Below are positions 21,386 through 31,642 of a DNA stretch of 64,000 nt, piece by piece. The stretch is from Amoebophrya sp. A120 (lineage: Eukaryota; Sar; Dinophyceae; Syndiniales; Amoebophryaceae), in contig CAJINV010000006.1 of assembly GCA_905178155.1 (NCBI GenBank), positions 2,582,658-2,646,657 on the forward strand. Reading direction: 5' to 3'. Each line of letters opens with the position of its first letter. Position 1 is the first letter of the stretch. A model generated the notes under the pieces. The model was given only the letters and a program-made list of their open reading frames with translations, ran no database searches and had not been told where the DNA came from. The translations under genes and the position numbers were made by a program.

Positions 21386-23773
21386 TCAGGCCATCGCGTG
21401 TGCCAAATCCACCTTCAGACAGGACGCCAAAACCCCGGTAAAAACGTCCGCGCGGGATATAACCAGCTCAGGTGCTACAACAATCTCAAACGGTACAATA
21501 GAATATGGAAATCAATCTGTGATGCACGAGGTGCATTATTTAGCCGACTTCCACGGGACGATTGCGCATGACAAGCTCCGGAGTCGGAGTCCCAAACCGC
21601 ACTACAATTATCTGGCGCAATTTGTATTGCAGAAAGTGGAATGCTGTCCGAGTCTGTCATGCAAACATCCAGACTCTATTGTAACGTTTGAGATGGTAAC
21701 CGATTTGAGCAGGTCATACGGGAGATGTCGCCTTCCTGTTTGCACTCCAGCGGGTTTTTGGTACCGGTCGGAAAGAAACTGATTTACAAGTGAATGATTC
21801 GTAGTTTGTCATGCACAAAAGCGGATGAGAAAGAATCTTTGTCATGCGTAGCACAAATAAAGGTAAAAAGTACTAATCATCATCATATAGTAATTCACGA
21901 ACTACTTATACCTGAAGTTCCACTTTTTCTTGGCCGGAACGAGCTGGTAAAAATTTCGGTCCGTCGCATTATAGTCTCGCACCCAGGGAGGTATGGAAAT
22001 AAAGCTGGTGAGAAGTAGTGTAAGTAGTCTTTTTGTCATGCGATTTTGATCTCCGTTTTCCGACTGACCATTCTTTTCGTAGCTCGGTCTGCCATGCATG
22101 TTCAGTAGAACTACCTTTTGGTGTTGGTTCAGTCTCTTGGCATGACGAAAAAAAATCAGCATCAGAAAGAAGAAACACTTGTCCACCTCAGAATGGAAAC
22201 ATTTCATACTCCGGTCAAATATCCAGTGCAAAAGTATCGTACTCGTAGCAATTGCAGTGATGAATTACAAATTTTTCACCTAAGGGCAACCAGCATTACA
22301 GACTCCATTTCTCACGCTGATAAAATTTGTCATGCGATTTACACTAGTACGATGCTTTTGCAATGCACATCAAACACCTCGTCGTTGTGAAAAACCATCG
22401 GGCAGTTGAGGTATGAAAAGGAAAATACCGCTAGAACCTCGTAGAAGCCGAAGTTGTCATGCGCTCCACTCCCGAAGCAGTAAATGCATAATTCTAAATC
22501 AGCATGACAAATTCGGCTTCAACGACGCAAAGCCGTGCTCCAGTCCGCCGTATCCGCGTGTCCTCGTCCAAACCAAACATTTTCCTCACCGAGTCGTCGA
22601 ATAGTTGCCAAGACCACTTCTGGCCATACCTGAGATGGCGTGAAGGACGTGTTTGTCATGCAGCAACGCGCATCACACAGATACTTAAAGTGTTTTTCAT
22701 GCGCACGAATACGAAAACATCAACCAGAAAGAGCATTAAAACTTAGTACGTTCCCTGCCCAAAGGCCCCGTTGAAAGGGTTCATGTTGGTCTCCCAGTAG
22801 ATTGCACCCGTCTGCAGTCCGTTTGGGGTGTGGGGGGGAAAAATTGTTTGACTACAGCATGTTTGGAAAAATGAAATGGCATGCAGTACGACTGCTGGGG
22901 ACTTCATTTTGCTAAGAAGCGGAGAGTGCAGCTGCACGCAAAGCTCAGGCATGCAAACAGTACTTTTGAAAGATTTTTCAGTTCTTCCTCTCTCCCTCTG
23001 TCTCTGTATCCGTGCACAGTAGTAGACACATCTGATTTACTCCAAACAGCTGAGCAATGCATTTCTTTCACCCCATACTCCACTTTCGCTGCAAACAGCG
23101 AGGTATGGATTGCAAAAGTATCGCACTCGTATTTAAATGCAATACAAATTTCCCCAGCATGAGAAATATAATTTTGTAATGCGGATTTACCTTAAGAAAA
23201 AAATTTGTAATGCATGATTGCAATACGAGTACGATACTTTTGCACAGAATACGAGGAGGGCGCCAGGTCGGCGTACGTCATGGCTGTTGGAGCACCGCTA
23301 TGGACTGCAAAAATGTCTGGGTCTGGAAGACTGGAAGGTCTGTCATGCTCTGCTAGCATGACTCCAAAGTCTGTCATGCTCGTTACCCAAAAGCCCCACT
23401 TTTCTGCCATGCCGGAACGCGGTTTGTCATGCAGAATGCGCAACACCTAGCAAGTCAGAAACTTGTCATGCTGAGCAGTTACTTGTGGCGTCCTCAGGAT
23501 TCGCCAGCCAGCATCACAAGTTTCCAGACCCAGACATATTTGCATTTCATAACCGCCGGAACTGCCGGGAGCCGCCGGAGCTGCCGCATCACCTACCACG
23601 CTGGGTTCTGCTTTAACACTCGGCAACATTTTTGCCGACTGCGCTGCATTCATTTGCGCAAACAAACCCTGACCCGCCAGCAGGGGCCGCTGCGAGGAAG
23701 GGTTAAGGTTCCCTCCTCGTGTTGGAAAGCACGACTGGGGTGAGTGCTGGTCTTTTCCCCGACGCGGCAGCAT
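21386..23773 (-). CDS. Unknown protein with introners plus one GT-AG intron
   Basis: Start ATG at 23773 (MLPRRGKDQHSPQSC) leads into a Pro/Ala/Gly-rich N-terminus. Later exons read PTAMTYADLAPSS, LFAAKVE, LQTGAIYWETNMNPFNGAFG, CPMVFHNDEVFDRSMKCFHS, ISIPPWVRDYNATDRNFYQL, VPAKKKWNFSFFPTGTKNPL, ECKQEGDISR and ADVFTGVLASCLKVDLAHAM, ending at the stop at 21386. The compact aromatic-rich C-terminal 150 residues look like a folded domain, but I do not recognise the family. A canonical intron at 21779-21911 is needed near the 3' end; introners fill the other gaps. Two junctions, near 22020-22200 and 22840-23085, are only approximately placed. Confidence 0.6.
21458..21718. mobile_element. Introner, family G, TSD CGGGA
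   Basis: TATAACCAGCTCA outer block with a CAATCTCAAACGGTACAATAG arm, mirrored by GTAACGTTTGAGATGG and GAGCAGGTCATA. Removal gives QEGDIS-RADVFTG. Confidence 0.85.
21779..21911 (-). other. GT-AG intron, 133 nt
   Basis: Boundaries CAG|GTATAAGT and AAATCAG|TTTCTT on the minus strand. Joining gives KKKWNF-SFFPTGTKN in frame, skipping an in-frame TAG in the intron. No TIRs or TSD. Confidence 0.7.
22011..22200. mobile_element. Probable introner, F-like (edges uncertain)
   Basis: GTGTAAGTAGTCTTTTTGTC is mirrored by an AAGAAACACTTGTC end and has typical interior words. It separates CFHSEVDK from ISIPPWVRD. Edges could not be fixed. Confidence 0.5.
22220..22369. mobile_element. Introner, family B, TSD TCAAA
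   Basis: TATCCAGTGCAAAAGTATCG pairs with GATGCTTTTGCAATGCACA. Removal gives HNDEVFD-RSMKCF. Confidence 0.9.
22412..22747. mobile_element. Probable introner, unclassified (edges approximate)
   Basis: TATGAAAAGGAAAATACC arm mirrored by CATTAAAACTTAGT. Interior has GCATGACAAA words. Removal with 5 bp keeps the frame into CPMVFHN. Confidence 0.5.
22837..23083. mobile_element. Probable introner, family E-like (edges approximate)
   Basis: TTTGGGGTGTGGGGGGGAAA at one end, TTTCTTTCACCCCATA at the other. It separates LFAAKVE from LQTGAIYWE. Confidence 0.55.
23104..23251. mobile_element. Introner, family B, TSD CGAGG
   Basis: TATGGATTGCAAAAGTATCG pairs with CGATACTTTTGCACAGAATA. Removal gives LAPSS-LFAAKV. 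Confidence 0.9.
23299..23551. mobile_element. Introner, family A, TSD ACCGC
   Basis: TATGGACTGCAAAAATGTCT at one end, ACATATTTGCATTTCATA at the other. Removal gives GSSGG-APTAMTY. Confidence 0.9.
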
Positions 23774-24390
23774 TTTTGTGGGCGGTGATATGTAGTTGCT
23801 ATCTTTATTTCACGTATAATTTTACCTTGCCCTACCGCTAACCATGCTGGCAAGTGTGTTTCTTGTCAACCAATGTCACGGTGATAGGTGTGAGTCTACT
23901 GGTGCTCTTCTTCGTGTGCCTAAACTTCCCTTCCCTCCTCAGCATTTCATCGTTGGTACAATTTAATACCACGGAAAAAAACGACCGAGTCTTTTTTCTG
24001 TGACGCAGGCATGCGTATAAACCTGTACATCAAGAAGCGAGCAGAACAAAGGTAGAACGGAAGCTAACCAAAATAAGACAAGAACCGAGAACATTGTACT
24101 CCGCCGCGAAAGAATGCCTTCCTCCGCCGCGAAAGAACGCCACGGTACGAAAGAGGTAAAGACGAAACAAATGTTTTTCTTCTACTTCATTTGCCGCCCC
24201 AGTGTCGTTTCTGGAAGATTTTTTGTTGTGCGCGAGTAAGAGTACTATGACCGTTCATTTCAAATCGGATTCATGTCTTGAAACTACAAATCTCCGCTAA
24301 GTACAACTCATTACCAACATCTTGGTATGTGATCAAGAACTTCTCATGCTCCTCCTGTGATGTGGAGAAACAGCTGTAGTAAATTATCCT
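23774..24390. other. Intergenic, about 620 bp
   Basis: No supported exon or introner. Contains a short imperfect repeat around CCTCCGCCGCGAAAGAA (24099-24135). Confidence 0.45.
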
Positions 24391-27237
24391 TCACACGACC
24401 CTCAACATCCACACATCGCCCCCCGGCAAAACCGAGATTTCCCGGATATTCCTGCCGACCGCGAATGTCTCTACCTATCAAGAAGAAAAATCCCCCCTCC
24501 CCATATCAAAACGGAAATCTGTGATGCATATTTGTGGTCACAAATCAGCTTTGTCATGCTAGAAGGGAAATACAGTAGTGGTGCTGGGTGGCGTGGGAAA
24601 GCCTTGCATCTTCAGCATGACAGGAGGCAGCTGGAAGTGGGAAACAGCATGGAAAATGGCCTGCAAACGAGGCCACAGTGGCGGCTCCTGGCCTTCTAGC
24701 ATTACACGTCGATTTGTGTACTCAAATACAGCATCACAAATTTGGTTTTCGATATGGGGTGGGGAGATTTTTCCTTTTGATACTACCTGCTCCTTCACTT
24801 TTCCCTCCCGATTGCCAAACCCGGTGCCAGCGAGGACTAAATTCGTGTTGAGCACGGCCCAGTCGTTCAAATCGCGAGCCAAATTTGCGTAATCGTTGTC
24901 GAAGAAGACGAAGCCCAGCTGACTATCCTAGGGAAAAACGCTCCCACCCCACAGTGAAGATGGGGCTCGTGCTGCACAAATCAAGAAGGTTTGGCTGTTG
25001 CGCATGACAAGTTCGTGATAGATTTAGGTGGTGCAACTGCATCACAGATCGAATGGCGTATTCTTGTTTTCCCAGCATGACAAACTCTACCTCCCAGATA
25101 GGGGTAGCATTTTTACAATAGTTCCTCATGGAGCTGCTGCGCATGAGAAACGCCTCAGGTTAGTTGCGAATTAGCATGACAACTACGGGGTGGGGACGTT
25201 TTTGCTTGGGATACTGACTGCTCATCCCCGAGGTCCGAAAAGTGTCTGCGAAAGAGTGCGCCAAGTCTCGCACGAAATATGAGAGTGCTGACAACTCCCC
25301 CTCCCCCTCATTTGTTAAGCATGAACAGCAATACAAACACCAGCACACGTGGAGCCTGTGCATGACAAATTCATGCAGTTCTAGTGTAGTACTGTTTGGG
25401 GTCGTTCCGGAATCATCTGTCATGCTAAAAGTGCCACAGGGAAGCACTTCGATTTGGAGCTTTGCATGACAAATGAGAGGGAGGAGAGGCTATTTTCACT
25501 GTCATACGAAAGAGAGCCGGTTCTGAAAAGTTGGATTGATGCTAAACTGCTCCTGCACGGTATGAACTGCAAAAGTATCGCACTCGTATAAATGCATTAC
25601 AAATTTCCTCAGCATGAGACAGGAAATCTATTATGCAGATTCACCTTAAGAAAAAGATTTGTATATGCATGATTGCGATACGAGTACGATACTTTTGCAC
25701 AGGATACACGGACTCAAACGTCAATTGCGCTTCCTGGTCGGTTACCAAGTGCAAATATGTCGGGGTCTGGAAACTTGTGGTGCATGTCAGTGAATAGAAA
25801 GCGCACTGTAATGCACCGCCAAGCATGACAGATGTTCTCGTGGCTCTGTGTTGCGTATTCCGCATCAGAACCATCGTTTTTGCATGACAGACAAGACGAG
25901 GTCATCTTCCGATGTTGGCCCCACGCAATACAGAGTTCTGAGTCATGCTAAACTAGCATGAGAAATCTCGCAATCTTCCAGACCCAGACATATTTGCAAT
26001 GCTTATCGGTGGGAAAGGTGCAATCGGGAGAAGATGGTGATGGTTTTACTGCTGCTTTATTTTGCCCGTCTTGTTCCTGCAATGTGAAAGAATTTGCGTT
26101 CCCAGCTTTTCTTGCAGCCCCGCATCCCACCAAGTGAATCCAGGGGTCCACTAAATACAGCCCAATGGAGCTCGCTCTATCCAGAGCAATAAATACGTCT
26201 GGGTGTGGAAGCACCAGGTTTCGCATGACCAAGAGAAGATAGAGTGCGGGCTCAGCATCACAAATTTTCTTGAGAAGGATCCTCGACGCCTAGTCTGTGT
26301 GAGAAGAAGCGTTGCCTGCTTCTCGTAAGTACTTACTCCAAAATTGGGCACCTGCTTTGCTGGTCATGCAATACAGATTCTTGCGTCGATCAGACCTAGC
26401 ATCACAAACTCAGACTCGTCTTCCAGGCCCAGACATATTTGCAGTGGATACGTCCACCTTCCCAACAAGTCCAGCGAGAAGGCGTAGTTTTTTCCGACTC
26501 CCTATCCTCTGTAAAAACGTCCCCTCCCCAGAGTTGTCATGCATATGTGCAATGACAGGAACATTTGTAATGCGCAGCTCCACGAGACGAGGCATTTCCA
26601 ATGGTGTTTCGGAATTTGGAATGCTGTAAACAGGATGCGAAAGCGGCTTTCTCGTGCGGCTTCCACCTTTGCCAACCAGCACTACACTGCAGAGAGAAAC
26701 TTGTCATGCACAGCTATAACAAAACTTGGAGATTTGTGTTGCTAGATTCCCAACTTGACTATGGTGTGGGGACGTTTTTACGCAGAATACTCCCAGAATC
26801 ACCCCCAACCGGTATCCAGGAAAAAAACTGTGTGAGTGTAACTTTGTAGAAACAGCAGCAAACGCAAAGCATCACAAATTCGATTTGCATTACAGAAAAA
26901 ACCTGTCGTGCGCAGATAGCACGTGAAAACACGTATGAAACACGGCTATGACGCACTTCCAGCATGGCAAGTGTAACTGTTTTGCATTTTTTGCATCACA
27001 GATTTACACTTACACAGTTTTTTTCTACTTGCATAGCCGGTTTGCCGCGTGCACTTGGAGGTAATCGGGGAGGGAAAGGGTTGCTGGGTGCAGGATTTGT
27101 ACGCTTGTGCTGCTAGTTGTTTGTTGTACTGCTGGCACTGTAGTTGGTGGTGAAGAGGCCGCGCTACCTGTACAGAGACGAAGGACAAGGATGCTGCGCT
27201 GAGTGTTTCTTTGTATACGAAAATTCAAGCTTTTCAT
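24391..27237 (-). CDS. SAM-dependent methyltransferase, Methyltransf_24-like, eight introners
   Basis: Nine exons join into about 290 residues from ATG at 27237 (MKSLNFRIQRNTQRS) to TGA at 24391. After a Ser/Thr/Pro-rich linker comes LGVILGVGKNYAFSLDLLGR (motif I-like), SSIGLYLVDPWIHLVGCG (strand 2 ending in DPW, typical of this family), then LGFVFFDNDYANLARDLNDW (family pattern DfvfiDgdHsye...Dl..W), VLNTNLVLAGTGFG, and NIREISVLPGGDVWMLRV. The histidine usual after the D-G-D pattern is missing here (FFDNDYAN), so activity is uncertain. The substrate is unknown. A short hydrophobic stretch near the N-terminus (SILVLRLC) is too short for a confident membrane call. Motif I itself is split by a family D element and restored by its removal. 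Confidence 0.7.
24476..24782. mobile_element. Introner, family E, TSD CTACC
   Basis: TATCAAGAAGAAAAATCCC pairs with GAGATTTTTCCTTTTGATA. Removal gives GKVKEQ-VETFAVG. Confidence 0.92.
24924..25213. mobile_element. Introner, family D, TSD CTGAC
   Basis: TATCCTAGGGAAAAACGCTC pairs with GACGTTTTTGCTTGGGATA. Removal gives SGMSSQ-LGFVFFD. Confidence 0.92.
25278..25506. mobile_element. Introner, family H, TSD CGAAA
   Basis: TATGAGAGTGCTGACAACTC pairs with GCTATTTTCACTGTCATA. Removal gives NRLSF-VRDLAHS. Sister copies at 55810 and 62476. Confidence 0.88.
25561..25706. mobile_element. Introner, family B, TSD CACGG
   Basis: TATGAACTGCAAAAGTATCG pairs with CGATACTTTTGCACAGGATA. Removal gives LTFESV-QEQFSI. 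Confidence 0.92.
25743..26005. mobile_element. Introner, family A, TSD TCGGT
   Basis: TACCAAGTGCAAATATGTCG at one end, ACATATTTGCAATGCTTA at the other. Removal gives CTFPT-DQEAQL. Confidence 0.9.
26178..26450. mobile_element. Introner, family A, TSD CGCTC/CGTCC
   Basis: TATCCAGAGCAATAAATACG at one end, ACATATTTGCAGTGGATA at the other. Removal gives LLGRWT-SSIGLY. Confidence 0.87.
26503..26789. mobile_element. Introner, family D, TSD CTCCC
   Basis: TATCCTCTGTAAAAACGTCC pairs with GGGACGTTTTTACGCAGAATA. It interrupts motif I; removal gives LGVILG-VGKNYA. Confidence 0.92.
26813..27035. mobile_element. Introner, family F, TSD ACCGG/GCCGG
   Basis: TATCCAGGAAAAAAACTGTG pairs with CACAGTTTTTTTCTACTTGCATA. 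Removal gives VHAANR-LGVILG. Confidence 0.9.
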
Positions 27238-27356
27238 ATTATCGAAATGAAGCAAAGGTCCAGGGAAATAAGCGTGGACATTGAAGCCTGACCACCTCAC
27301 GAGGACTCTGCAAAAAGTGAAAGAACGCGAGGCTAGTAATATATGAAGTTGTGAAC

Positions 27357-28779
27357 TTATCTAAAGTGAATATGCGTGGAAGTACCAGGTCCTGTAGTTA
27401 TTTGTTCTCCCTCTCCTTCCGTGCCCATTGTTCCCACCACCCCGTCCTCCTCGTCATCCCCGAAGATGCTTTGTATTGCGTTGTCGCCTAAAATCGTGTT
27501 TTTCTGCGCAGCGCCGCTCGCTCCGTTAGAATTTATTTCTACTCCGGTGGAATCACTGCTACTACCAGTTTTGCCACTTGGTCGTGCCGGGCGCACAGAT
27601 GCCTTTTGCGTGACCGGCCGGTGCGTGGTTTTCCGAACCTGGGGGCTGTGGTATGCATTGCAAATAATATGTCTGGGTCTGGAAGTAGAATGGAAGTTTG
27701 TCATGCTTGTCGCTCATGACTCCTAACTCTGTGCTGCATGAGCAGGATGGGAGTCGCGTGCCTGTCATGCAATAGCGCAGTTTGCCATGCGGAACTCGCA
27801 ACACATAGCAGCTCAAGAACTTGTCATGCTTGGCTGCGTATTGCAGTGTGTCCACCATTCCCAAGCCAGCATCACAAGTTTCCAGAGGACCCAGACATAC
27901 TTGCATTTCATATGTGGTGCGTCGTGGCGATGTCCTGCACCCGCGGAATGATGGTGGGCGGGTTGGTCGTTCTCTGGTGTCCGCGGGAGGAGGATGCGTG
28001 ACCGCCGGGGACTCCAGGGGCCGAATTTCCATTTCCATGCGATGTGGAGTCAACAGCGTCGTAACTTCCATCATCGTCCTCGTCAAAGAGAGTCTCAACG
28101 TCCGCGCTGCAGCAATCCAACTGAATCTCGTTGTTGTAAAGGCTCGTTTGCTATGCAGAGTGCAAACAGGTCATCTGGGGGGTTCTTCGACTTTTTCGTT
28201 CTCCAGCCAAAAGATTAAGTCGCGAAAATGCACAACAAACTCCTGAAACTTGCATTTTTTATCCACACTAGCATTTTTGCAATACAGAATTTATTGGATT
28301 TTGCAGCTGCTCTGAGTCAGCAGGCACAACACGAAAAATGCTTTTACTAGCCCAGAACCTGTGATGTCCCTTTGCATAAGTAGAGCACCCGCGACGTGTA
28401 CAGTTGGCCCAGCAAAACCGCGGCCAGCAGCATATCCTATGTAAAAACGTCCCCACTCCATAGTCAAGTTGGCAAATTGCAACACAAATCTCCAAGTTTT
28501 GGGAGTTGCGCATGACAAAGCTCCATCTGCAGTGTAGTGCTGGTTAGCAAGGGCAGCCGTGTGAGAAGCCCCGCTTCTCATCTTCCTGTTTACAGCATTA
28601 CAAAGTCCAAAACACGATTGGAAATGCCTCTCATAGAGATGCGCACTCCATCAAATGCTCCTGTCAGTGCGCATTTGCATGACAACTCTGGGGTGGGGAT
28701 GTTTTTGCTGAAGATACAGCACCAGCGCCAGCTGCTTTTTCCCGGAGTTGTTCTCCACTTGGGAGATGGGGCTGGTCAT
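27357..28779 (-). CDS. Small protein with N-terminal membrane segment and acidic, disordered C-terminus
   Basis: ATG at 28779 gives MTSPISQVENNSGKKQLALV, then a hydrophobic helix LALVLAAVLLGQLYTSRVLY, then CKFQEFVVHFRDLIFWLENE, formed across a 117-bp intron with TSD TTGCA. A stop (TGA) follows KVEEPPR near 28165, so another small intron is needed there; I could not place it. The chain resumes as YNNEIQLDCCSADVETLFDE and continues acidic and Ser/Gly/Pro-rich, ending GPGTSTHIHFR at 27357. The helix near the N-terminus suggests a signal anchor or secreted or membrane protein. I do not recognise the family. Confidence 0.5.
27652..27912. mobile_element. Introner, family A, TSD TGTGG
   Basis: TATGCATTGCAAATAATATG arm and ACATACTTGCATTTCATA. 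Removal gives DIATTHH-SPQVRKT. Confidence 0.9.
28255..28371. mobile_element. Short intron with TSD-like flanks TTGCA (117 bp)
   Basis: Directly repeated TTGCA flanks. Removal keeps frame (LYLC-KFQEFVV). The ends are not clearly inverted repeats, so it may be a degenerate introner. Confidence 0.45.
28433..28716. mobile_element. Introner, family D, TSD CAGCA
   Basis: TATCCTATGTAAAAACGTCC pairs with GGATGTTTTTGCTGAAGATA. It lies within the hydrophobic helix; removal gives QLALVL-AAVLLG. Confidence 0.92.
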
Positions 28780-29950
28780 GATTAGAAAATTATCTCCGGC
28801 TATTGGTCCCCGTAGTCGTCCGTGGTCAAAGCAATTGCTCGCTCACGCGGGGCGGATGAGCAGCTGCACTTCCACCTGTAATTTCAACAAGACGACTTGT
28901 TCTCGTCAATGTTCAGTGCCCGAGCTGCGTGTTCTTGCACAGAAGAAAAATAAGCGCCATCCTTGTAAATCAAAAACACACGACTAGTACAGCCACCGAA
29001 GCGACAAAGATCCAAGTAAACTCACACTACGTTTACTCAGAATCAGAATCAGAAAGTTTCAAAAAATGCGCGAACCACGAGGGGATGCCGCTAGAGAGGA
29101 GCAACGTGCGCTTACAATAAGATTGATCATGTTCTTACGCGAGACGCGACAAAACAAGTAGGACAGCGTCGTACTTTCGGAAAACAAAATGACAACTACT
29201 AAGCTGGTTCCTTGCGTACACCACACTCAACAGCATGATCCTGAAAGAACGGCGGTAGCGTTGATCGTGAAACAAGAATTATGGTAGTGTATCCTTATCT
29301 TCGTGACCACAACAAAATCAAACGAACCGGCTCGTTCGCAAAGAAAGTAAGGCGGAACACGGAAATAAACCGCAAAGAGCAGACACTGCACCACACCAGT
29401 CAGTGTGCAGCCTGAAAAAAAGCGATGGGCGCTGTAGTACTGCCAGGATTTTTTCGAACAAAGGTCCGCCGGACCGATGAGGTCATGTTTTGGAGGTACA
29501 GTGGGCGTTACTTATAGTGCCAACATTTTTCATCCGAAATAACATTGACGGAACCACGATTCATTTGAAACGCGTCTAGTACAGGGAAGGGGTAGCCAAA
29601 GGAGCCAAAAGGAGTAAACATTTTTACTTCGCGGAGTTTTTAATGTATTGCATATATTTTTTGACGATGACATAATTAGGATTACGGTTCCGATAAAAAG
29701 AATGACTGAAGCATAATACACGACTACTTCTTGCGACATTTGCTCTTTGTCATTTCCTGTTTCATGCAGATGAAGGATACAGCGCTGTGACAACGTTGAT
29801 GTTGAAAACTACAAGCTCATATTAATCGACTGCGAGTGATGCTGGTTTGCTCTGATACAGGGGAAAAAAATTTCATAATACACGACGACATTGCCCGTTC
29901 TAGCAAAATTTTGAAATTTCTACTCGTAGTTTTTTTATACAAAGCAAATA
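28780..29950. other. Gene-poor AT-rich stretch, about 1.2 kb
   Basis: No introners and no recognisable exons. A minus-strand frame at 29530-29793 encodes a hydrophobic run (VVYYASVILFIGTVILIMSS), but no start context or neighbouring exon supports it. A 13-bp word, CATAATACACGAC, occurs at about 29712 and 29874. Confidence 0.35.
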
Positions 29951-30019
29951 ACACTTCCCTGATGCAAAATGTGCCTGATGCGTCGATGTGCTGATGAAAA
30001 TGAGATTGTGAAAAGGATA
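29951..30019 (+). repeat. 69-bp direct repeat, left copy
   Basis: Begins ACACTTCCCTGATGCAAAAT and ends TGTGAAAAGGATA. It matches 31428-31496 in the same orientation with two substitutions. Confidence 0.9.
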
Positions 30020-31427
30020 TGTCCGGGAGGCGTATGCCAACCTCGCCATCAATCAAAAAGCTCCGCTAGCTTCCGCGGTGGTGGCCTGTCGTTCTCGTTA
30101 TTTCTCTTCGGCAAGACGTTCGGCTTTTTTCGGCAGCAAAATGGGGCGCCGCCTTTAAGCATTGCAGCTGCCCATCAGGCGCTGCGCCATTGCAAAAGAG
30201 CCAAAAAGTGCAGCAAAATTGCTGGAAAGATGTATTTTTGGAGCAACTATCAAGCGGGCAGTACTCAAAAGCTGGATTTTTGCAGGGAGCGATTCAAATG
30301 AGGTCTTTTTTGGGGAAAAAAGCGGTCCAAAATGACCTCTATCTGGATCGAGCGTCAGGTCGTGATACCGGCTCTCGATGGTTCCCAAGATAGAGGTCCG
30401 GATGGAGGCCCTCCATGAACGAAAACCACCGATACAGGTCGGGGAACCGAAACCGAATTCATTTTCACCGAATCGCGGCGCTGTGGCGCCTTTTTTCAAC
30501 ATTTCTGCGCCCCCACCATCACCACCATGCCCTTCGCGCCCCTGTGGAGTGGCGCTCTACAGCCCGAACTGCTCGACCGTTAGCTCCGGGGCCGCCACGA
30601 TCCCCCGCGACCCTTTGCGCGCCTAGCTTGCCTCGCCCATGCACCTCCTCGAGCCACATGGAGCACACAGAAACGCCCAAACCATACTCGTGATTTACCT
30701 TCAAGCGGCCCCCCTTCGCGTGGTTGGCGCTCGAGCCCCGACGGCGTCGGCCGGTGCAATAGCGCACGAGATTGCCCCTCTTTGGGGGCTTTCCGTGGGC
30801 ACATACCCTCCGACGCCGTAGCGGCCGTGGGGTTTAGAGCTTGCGCTCCTATCCCAAGGCATTTCGGCCCGGGGTTTGCGGCTTCGTGGAGACAACAAAG
30901 TAGTCGCAGGCTGCGCTTGTTGTTTTGTTTGCTGGCAAAGCGGCCCGCATGATAACAATGCGATCAAGCCATGCTGGGGTGGGCCCAGGTCTTTCATGAG
31001 CGCAGGCCCAAAACCCTGCCCGCCGCCACCTAGCAGAAGCAACTACGTCCGGCGGTGTATCCGCCTCGGTTTGAAGATAGGCCGCGGGGCCCCTTTCAAA
31101 CAGGTGGCGCGCATGTCTTCCCCAGGACGGCCTAGCAGCGCTGCTGCCACTTATATTTTTGACTGCTTTCGTTTTTGACTATGTAGGGCTGCTTAATTCC
31201 GCTCGTTTCTTCTGCGTGACAGATGTCGCCTATGTATCTAATTCAAGTTGAGAGCGAGCTAGATGTTTGGCTTCATACTCTCTTCGGCGGCGTCTGGGAA
31301 CCGGGAACAAAACATCAAAAACGTATGACAGAATAAGTCTCGTTTTGTTTTACAACTTTAAGATGTCAAATGGTTGAAGAAAAATTTTTGAATCGCCTAC
31401 TTTTGAATCGCTGAATCCATCCCATAA
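30020..31427. other. GC-rich 1.4-kb block between the 69-bp repeats
   Basis: From about 30030 to 31160 the sequence is distinctly GC-rich against AT-rich flanks. Several open frames overlap on both strands, as GC-rich DNA allows; none shows a family motif. It could be a mobile insertion with long direct flanking repeats, or a segmental duplication. Confidence 0.45.
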
Positions 31428-31496
31428 ACACTTCCCTGATGCAAAATGTGCCTCATGCGTCGATGTGCTGATGAAAATGAAATTGTGAAAAGGATA
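31428..31496 (+). repeat. 69-bp direct repeat, right copy
   Basis: Second copy of the repeat at 29951, differing at two positions (gtgcctGatg to gtgcctCatg, aatgaGatt to aatgaAatt). Confidence 0.9.
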
Positions 31497-31642
31497 CTTA
31501 CTGTAATGTGGCATAGAAAATCAGACAACTAACCGCTACGACTGATTGAACTGAGACTACTTCTTCTATCTAGTGCTACCTGCTTTTATTGTTCTTCTAC
31601 TACAACAACTTCTGCTCCATTTATAATGAATTCCCGCCCTTT

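Noticed and set aside
24391-26450. von Willebrand A-type domain in the 24-27 kb gene
   Set aside because: The VFFDND and AVG segments first suggested VWA, but there is no DxSxS site, and motif I (LGVG), DPW and the D..W pattern fit a Methyltransf_24-type fold better.
28140-28200. A second in-frame TGA (after KVEEPPR) as selenocysteine in the small membrane protein
   Set aside because: The downstream frame that looks coding (NNEIQLDCC) is a different frame, so an unplaced intron explains it better; there is no family to compare and I saw no SECIS.
28140-28200. A 17-nt GT-AG intron (GTTTGCACTCTGCATAG) in the same gene
   Set aside because: It restores the downstream frame but leaves the TGA in place, and 17 nt is shorter than known spliceosomal introns.
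29530-29793. Small membrane protein gene in the gene-poor stretch
   Set aside because: A single hydrophobic run in AT-rich DNA without supporting exons, introners or homology is not enough.
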